From Thiomonas sp. (GTDB lineage: Bacteria; Pseudomonadota; Gammaproteobacteria; Burkholderiales; Burkholderiaceae): a stretch of 7,568 nt of DNA. The translations under genes and the position numbers were made by a program. Below are positions 5,823 to 7,568 of the stretch, in pieces. The notes under the pieces were generated by a model that did no database searches, was not told the origin of the DNA, and saw only the letters and a program-made list of their open reading frames with translations. The DNA is taken from assembly GCA_027443745.1 (NCBI GenBank), contig DAIAZB010000674.1, positions 1 to 7,568 on the forward strand, written 5' to 3'. The stretch's first letter is position 1, and every line of letters begins with the position of its first letter.

Positions 5823-6149
5823 ATGAAAGCTCTTCCGCTTGCGATCCTGCTGAGTACCGCACTCCCATGCGCGGCCTGGGCTGCCGTGCCCGAGTACACA
5901 CTGGTCATCCGCAACCACGCCTATCAACCCTCCACGTTGAAGGTACCGGCCAACACCAAGTTCAAGCTGCTGGTGCGCAACGAGGACACCACACCGTCCG
6001 AGTTCGAAAGCAACGACTTCAACCGCGAGCAGATCGTGCTGCCGAGCACCACGGCAACCGTTTTCGTCGGCCCTCTGGATCGTGGGAGCTACACCTTCTT
6101 TGATGATTTCCATCGCGCCACCGGCAACGGCGTGCTGGTCGTGCAGTGA
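5823..6149 (+). CDS. Periplasmic cupredoxin-fold protein of an FTR1 iron-transport module
   Basis: 108-residue protein with a signal peptide (hydrophobic 4-15, cleavage expected after AWA at 18-20) and one small cupredoxin-like beta domain. The segments TPSEFES (57-63), IVLPSTTATVFVG (71-83) and GSYTFFDDFH (88-97) fit the Cupredoxin_1 type found beside FTR1 permeases and in EfeO. The mature part has no Cys; the only Cys, C16, is in the signal peptide. A classical His-Cys-Met type 1 copper site is thus absent, leaving E60, E62, D94, D95, H97 and H32 as possible metal ligands. Likely role: delivering or oxidising iron, or binding copper, for the permease that starts 9 bp later. Start: ATG 5823 immediately precedes the signal peptide and fits the promoter; the frame is open back to a TTG at 5760, but that lies in the -35 box. 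The ribosome binding site is poor. Confidence 0.85.
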   Translation: MKALPLAILLSTALPCAAWAAVPEYTLVIRNHAYQPSTLKVPANTKFKLLVRNEDTTPSEFESNDFNREQIVLPSTTATVFVGPLDRGSYTFFDDFHRATGNGVLVVQ

Positions 6150-6158
6150 GCCACTGAC

Positions 6159-7004
6159 ATGCTGGGCATTGCATTGCTGGTGTTTCGCGAGGTGATCGAA
6201 GCGGCGCTGATCGTCACCATCGTGGCGGCCGCCACCCGTGGCGTGCCGCGGCGCGGCTTCTACATCGGTGGCGGCATCGTGCTGGGGGTGGTTGGTGCGG
6301 TGCTGGTGGCCGGCTTTGCCGGCTTCATCGAGCAGGCGGTGAATGGCGCCGGGCAGGAACTGTTCAACGCCGGGGTGTTGCTGACGGCGGTGCTGATGAT
6401 CGGCTGGCACGTGGTGTGGATGTCCAGCCATGGCCGTGAACTGGCACAGCAGATGCAGACGGTCGGGCATGCCGTGAAGGCCGGCTCCAGCTCGCTGACC
6501 ATGCTGTTGGCGGTAGTGGCTCTGGCCGTACTTCGCGAGGGGTCCGAGGTCGTGCTGTTCATGTATGGCATGGCCGCGGGCGGCGCGGGCACCGGCGATG
6601 TCGTGGCCGGAGTGCCACTGGGCTTGATCGGCGGCGTTGGTGTTGGTTACGCGCTGTATTTCGGCCTGCTGCGCATTCCGCTGCGCCATTTCTTCAGCGC
6701 AACGAACGGGATGCTGGTGCTGCTCGCTGCGGGGCTTGCTTCCACCGCCGCGCGTTTCCTGATGCAGGCGGACTGGCTACCGACATGGGGAGCGCAGTTG
6801 TGGAACAGCTCGGGGCTGCTGGATAACGGCTCGGTGCTGGGACAGGCACTGCATATCCTGGTCGGCTACGACGCGCGGCCCAGCGGCATCCAGATCGTGT
6901 TCTACCTCCTTACCGTGTTGCTGCTTGTGACAGGCATGCTGTTGGCGCCACGTTTTGTGGCAAGGCATGCGCCGTCGCAGGTTGCCGCCAATCAGCCTTC
7001 CTGA
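6159..7004 (+). CDS. FTR1-family high-affinity iron permease
   Basis: 281-residue inner-membrane protein with about seven hydrophobic helices, close to the length of E. coli EfeU. Both hallmark REXXE motifs are present: REVIE (10-14) in helix 1 and REGSE (126-130) in helix 4. In yeast Ftr1 and EfeU these Glu residues are needed for iron passage. The segment near 205-245 (WLPTWGAQLWNSS to LHILVGYDARPSG) is also characteristic of bacterial FTR1 proteins. It would import iron, with the upstream cupredoxin protein as its periplasmic partner; the 9-bp gap implies co-transcription. EfeB peroxidase and an EfeO M75 domain are not seen in the window. The start ATG 6159 has only a weak GTGAG ahead of it, probably relying on coupling. 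Copper transport rather than iron is a less likely alternative suggested only by the neighbours. Confidence 0.93.
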   Translation: MLGIALLVFREVIEAALIVTIVAAATRGVPRRGFYIGGGIVLGVVGAVLVAGFAGFIEQAVNGAGQELFNAGVLLTAVLMIGWHVVWMSSHGRELAQQMQTVGHAVKAGSSSLTMLLAVVALAVLREGSEVVLFMYGMAAGGAGTGDVVAGVPLGLIGGVGVGYALYFGLLRIPLRHFFSATNGMLVLLAAGLASTAARFLMQADWLPTWGAQLWNSSGLLDNGSVLGQALHILVGYDARPSGIQIVFYLLTVLLLVTGMLLAPRFVARHAPSQVAANQPS

Positions 7005-7085
7005 ATCTCCGCTCGGTCGTGCGTGCCTGCCGTCAGGGACGATGGGCAGAAGCGCTCGCATCCCAAATTCTGTGTGAGTTTCCCG

Positions 7086-7568
7086 ATGATCCGTTTGATC
7101 CGCGCAATGCCTGCCTCATCCGTCCAGCACAAACGCACTCTTGCCGTCGCTTGTCTCGCCATCGCCTGCACGGCCGGTGCGCAACAGGCGTATGCCGACG
7201 ACTTCATCGTGTATTCGCCGCACGTGGTGGCGACGCAGAGCGAGATCGAGCTGCGCGGGTACCAGTACGATGATCCGCGCGCGGGCTACCACGACGGAAG
7301 CGCCGCCGAGCTCTCGCTTGCACACACCTTCAACAGCTGGTGGAAGGCTGAGCTGTATGTCGCCAAGTACCAGAAGGCGCCGGGCGAGGGCGAGCACCTG
7401 CTGGGTTACGAGTTTGAAAACACGTTTCAGCTCACGCCACCCGGCGAGTACTGGGCCGATTTCGGATTCCTTGCCGCCTACGAGCACAACACGCGCTCCG
7501 GCGCGCCGGACACCGCCGAGTTCGGTCCCCTGATCGAAAAGACGGCAGGTCGTTTCACCCACACGGTC
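7086..7568 (+). CDS. Exported, probably outer-membrane beta protein of unknown function (3' truncated)
   Basis: The frame is open from ATG 7086 to the window end, 161 codons, with no stop reached. Residues 1-37 look like a Sec signal peptide (basic start, hydrophobic LAVACLAIACTAGA, then AYA before DDF). The mature part alternates polar and aromatic residues in short strands (ELRGYQYDD, ELSLAHTFNSWWKAELYVAKY, LLGYEFENTFQLT, YWADFGFLAAYE) with no further hydrophobic helix, which suggests a beta-barrel. I recognise no named family. It follows the FTR1 gene by 81 bp with TGAG at 7075-7078 as a possible ribosome binding site, so it may belong to the same unit and serve iron or copper passage at the outer membrane. 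An in-frame ATG at 7107 is an alternative start. Confidence 0.75.
   Translation, partial: MIRLIRAMPASSVQHKRTLAVACLAIACTAGAQQAYADDFIVYSPHVVATQSEIELRGYQYDDPRAGYHDGSAAELSLAHTFNSWWKAELYVAKYQKAPGEGEHLLGYEFENTFQLTPPGEYWADFGFLAAYEHNTRSGAPDTAEFGPLIEKTAGRFTHTV

Noticed and set aside
1..7568. tRNA, rRNA, CRISPR array, insertion sequence or transposase
   Set aside because: No cloverleaf, regular repeat-spacer pattern, transposase-like frame or terminal inverted repeats were seen on either strand by eye.

Overview
The window is GC-rich, and every supported gene is on the + strand. It reads as part of a chromosomal or island-borne copper and metal-handling locus of a gammaproteobacterium. The order copL-copA-copB, with a small Cys/His-rich CopL directly ahead of the CopA multicopper oxidase, is the arrangement known from Xanthomonas and relatives. 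I therefore favour Xanthomonadales, perhaps Rhodanobacteraceae; this is inference from gene order and protein character, not from a search.

Layout. Positions 2-88 are the last 28 codons of an unidentified membrane protein. A 138-bp gap with a hairpin and a possible promoter follows. Next is a DMT/EamA-family transporter (227-1291) whose last 67 residues hold 26 histidines. A 134-bp gap with a perfect 8-bp inverted repeat leads to copL (1426-1836). After a 112-bp leader with a strong ribosome binding site come copA (1949-3718), copB (3715-4944, ATGA overlap with copA) and a membrane-anchored c-type cytochrome (4956-5618, 11 bp after copB). These look like one transcription unit. A 204-bp gap (5619-5822) then holds GC-rich hairpins and, at its 3' end, an AT-rich stretch with a sigma70-type promoter and a 33-bp imperfect palindrome across its -10 box. 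This drives a second unit: an exported cupredoxin-fold protein (5823-6149), an FTR1-family high-affinity iron permease (6159-7004), and an exported, probably outer-membrane protein cut off by the window end (7086-7568).

How the parts fit. CopA (Tat-exported, periplasmic) and CopB (outer membrane, very Met-rich) would oxidise or sequester copper outside the cytoplasm, with CopL as the copper-linked regulatory or metal-binding protein. The cytochrome could exchange electrons with that system; its own tail is Met/His-rich. The second unit resembles the cupredoxin plus FTR1 iron-uptake modules of bacteria. A multicopper oxidase near an FTR1 permease recalls the yeast Fet3-Ftr1 pair, so the locus may join copper defence to iron acquisition. 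That link is inference. No CopC, CopD, CopRS/CusRS, CueR, P-type ATPase or mobile element is visible here.
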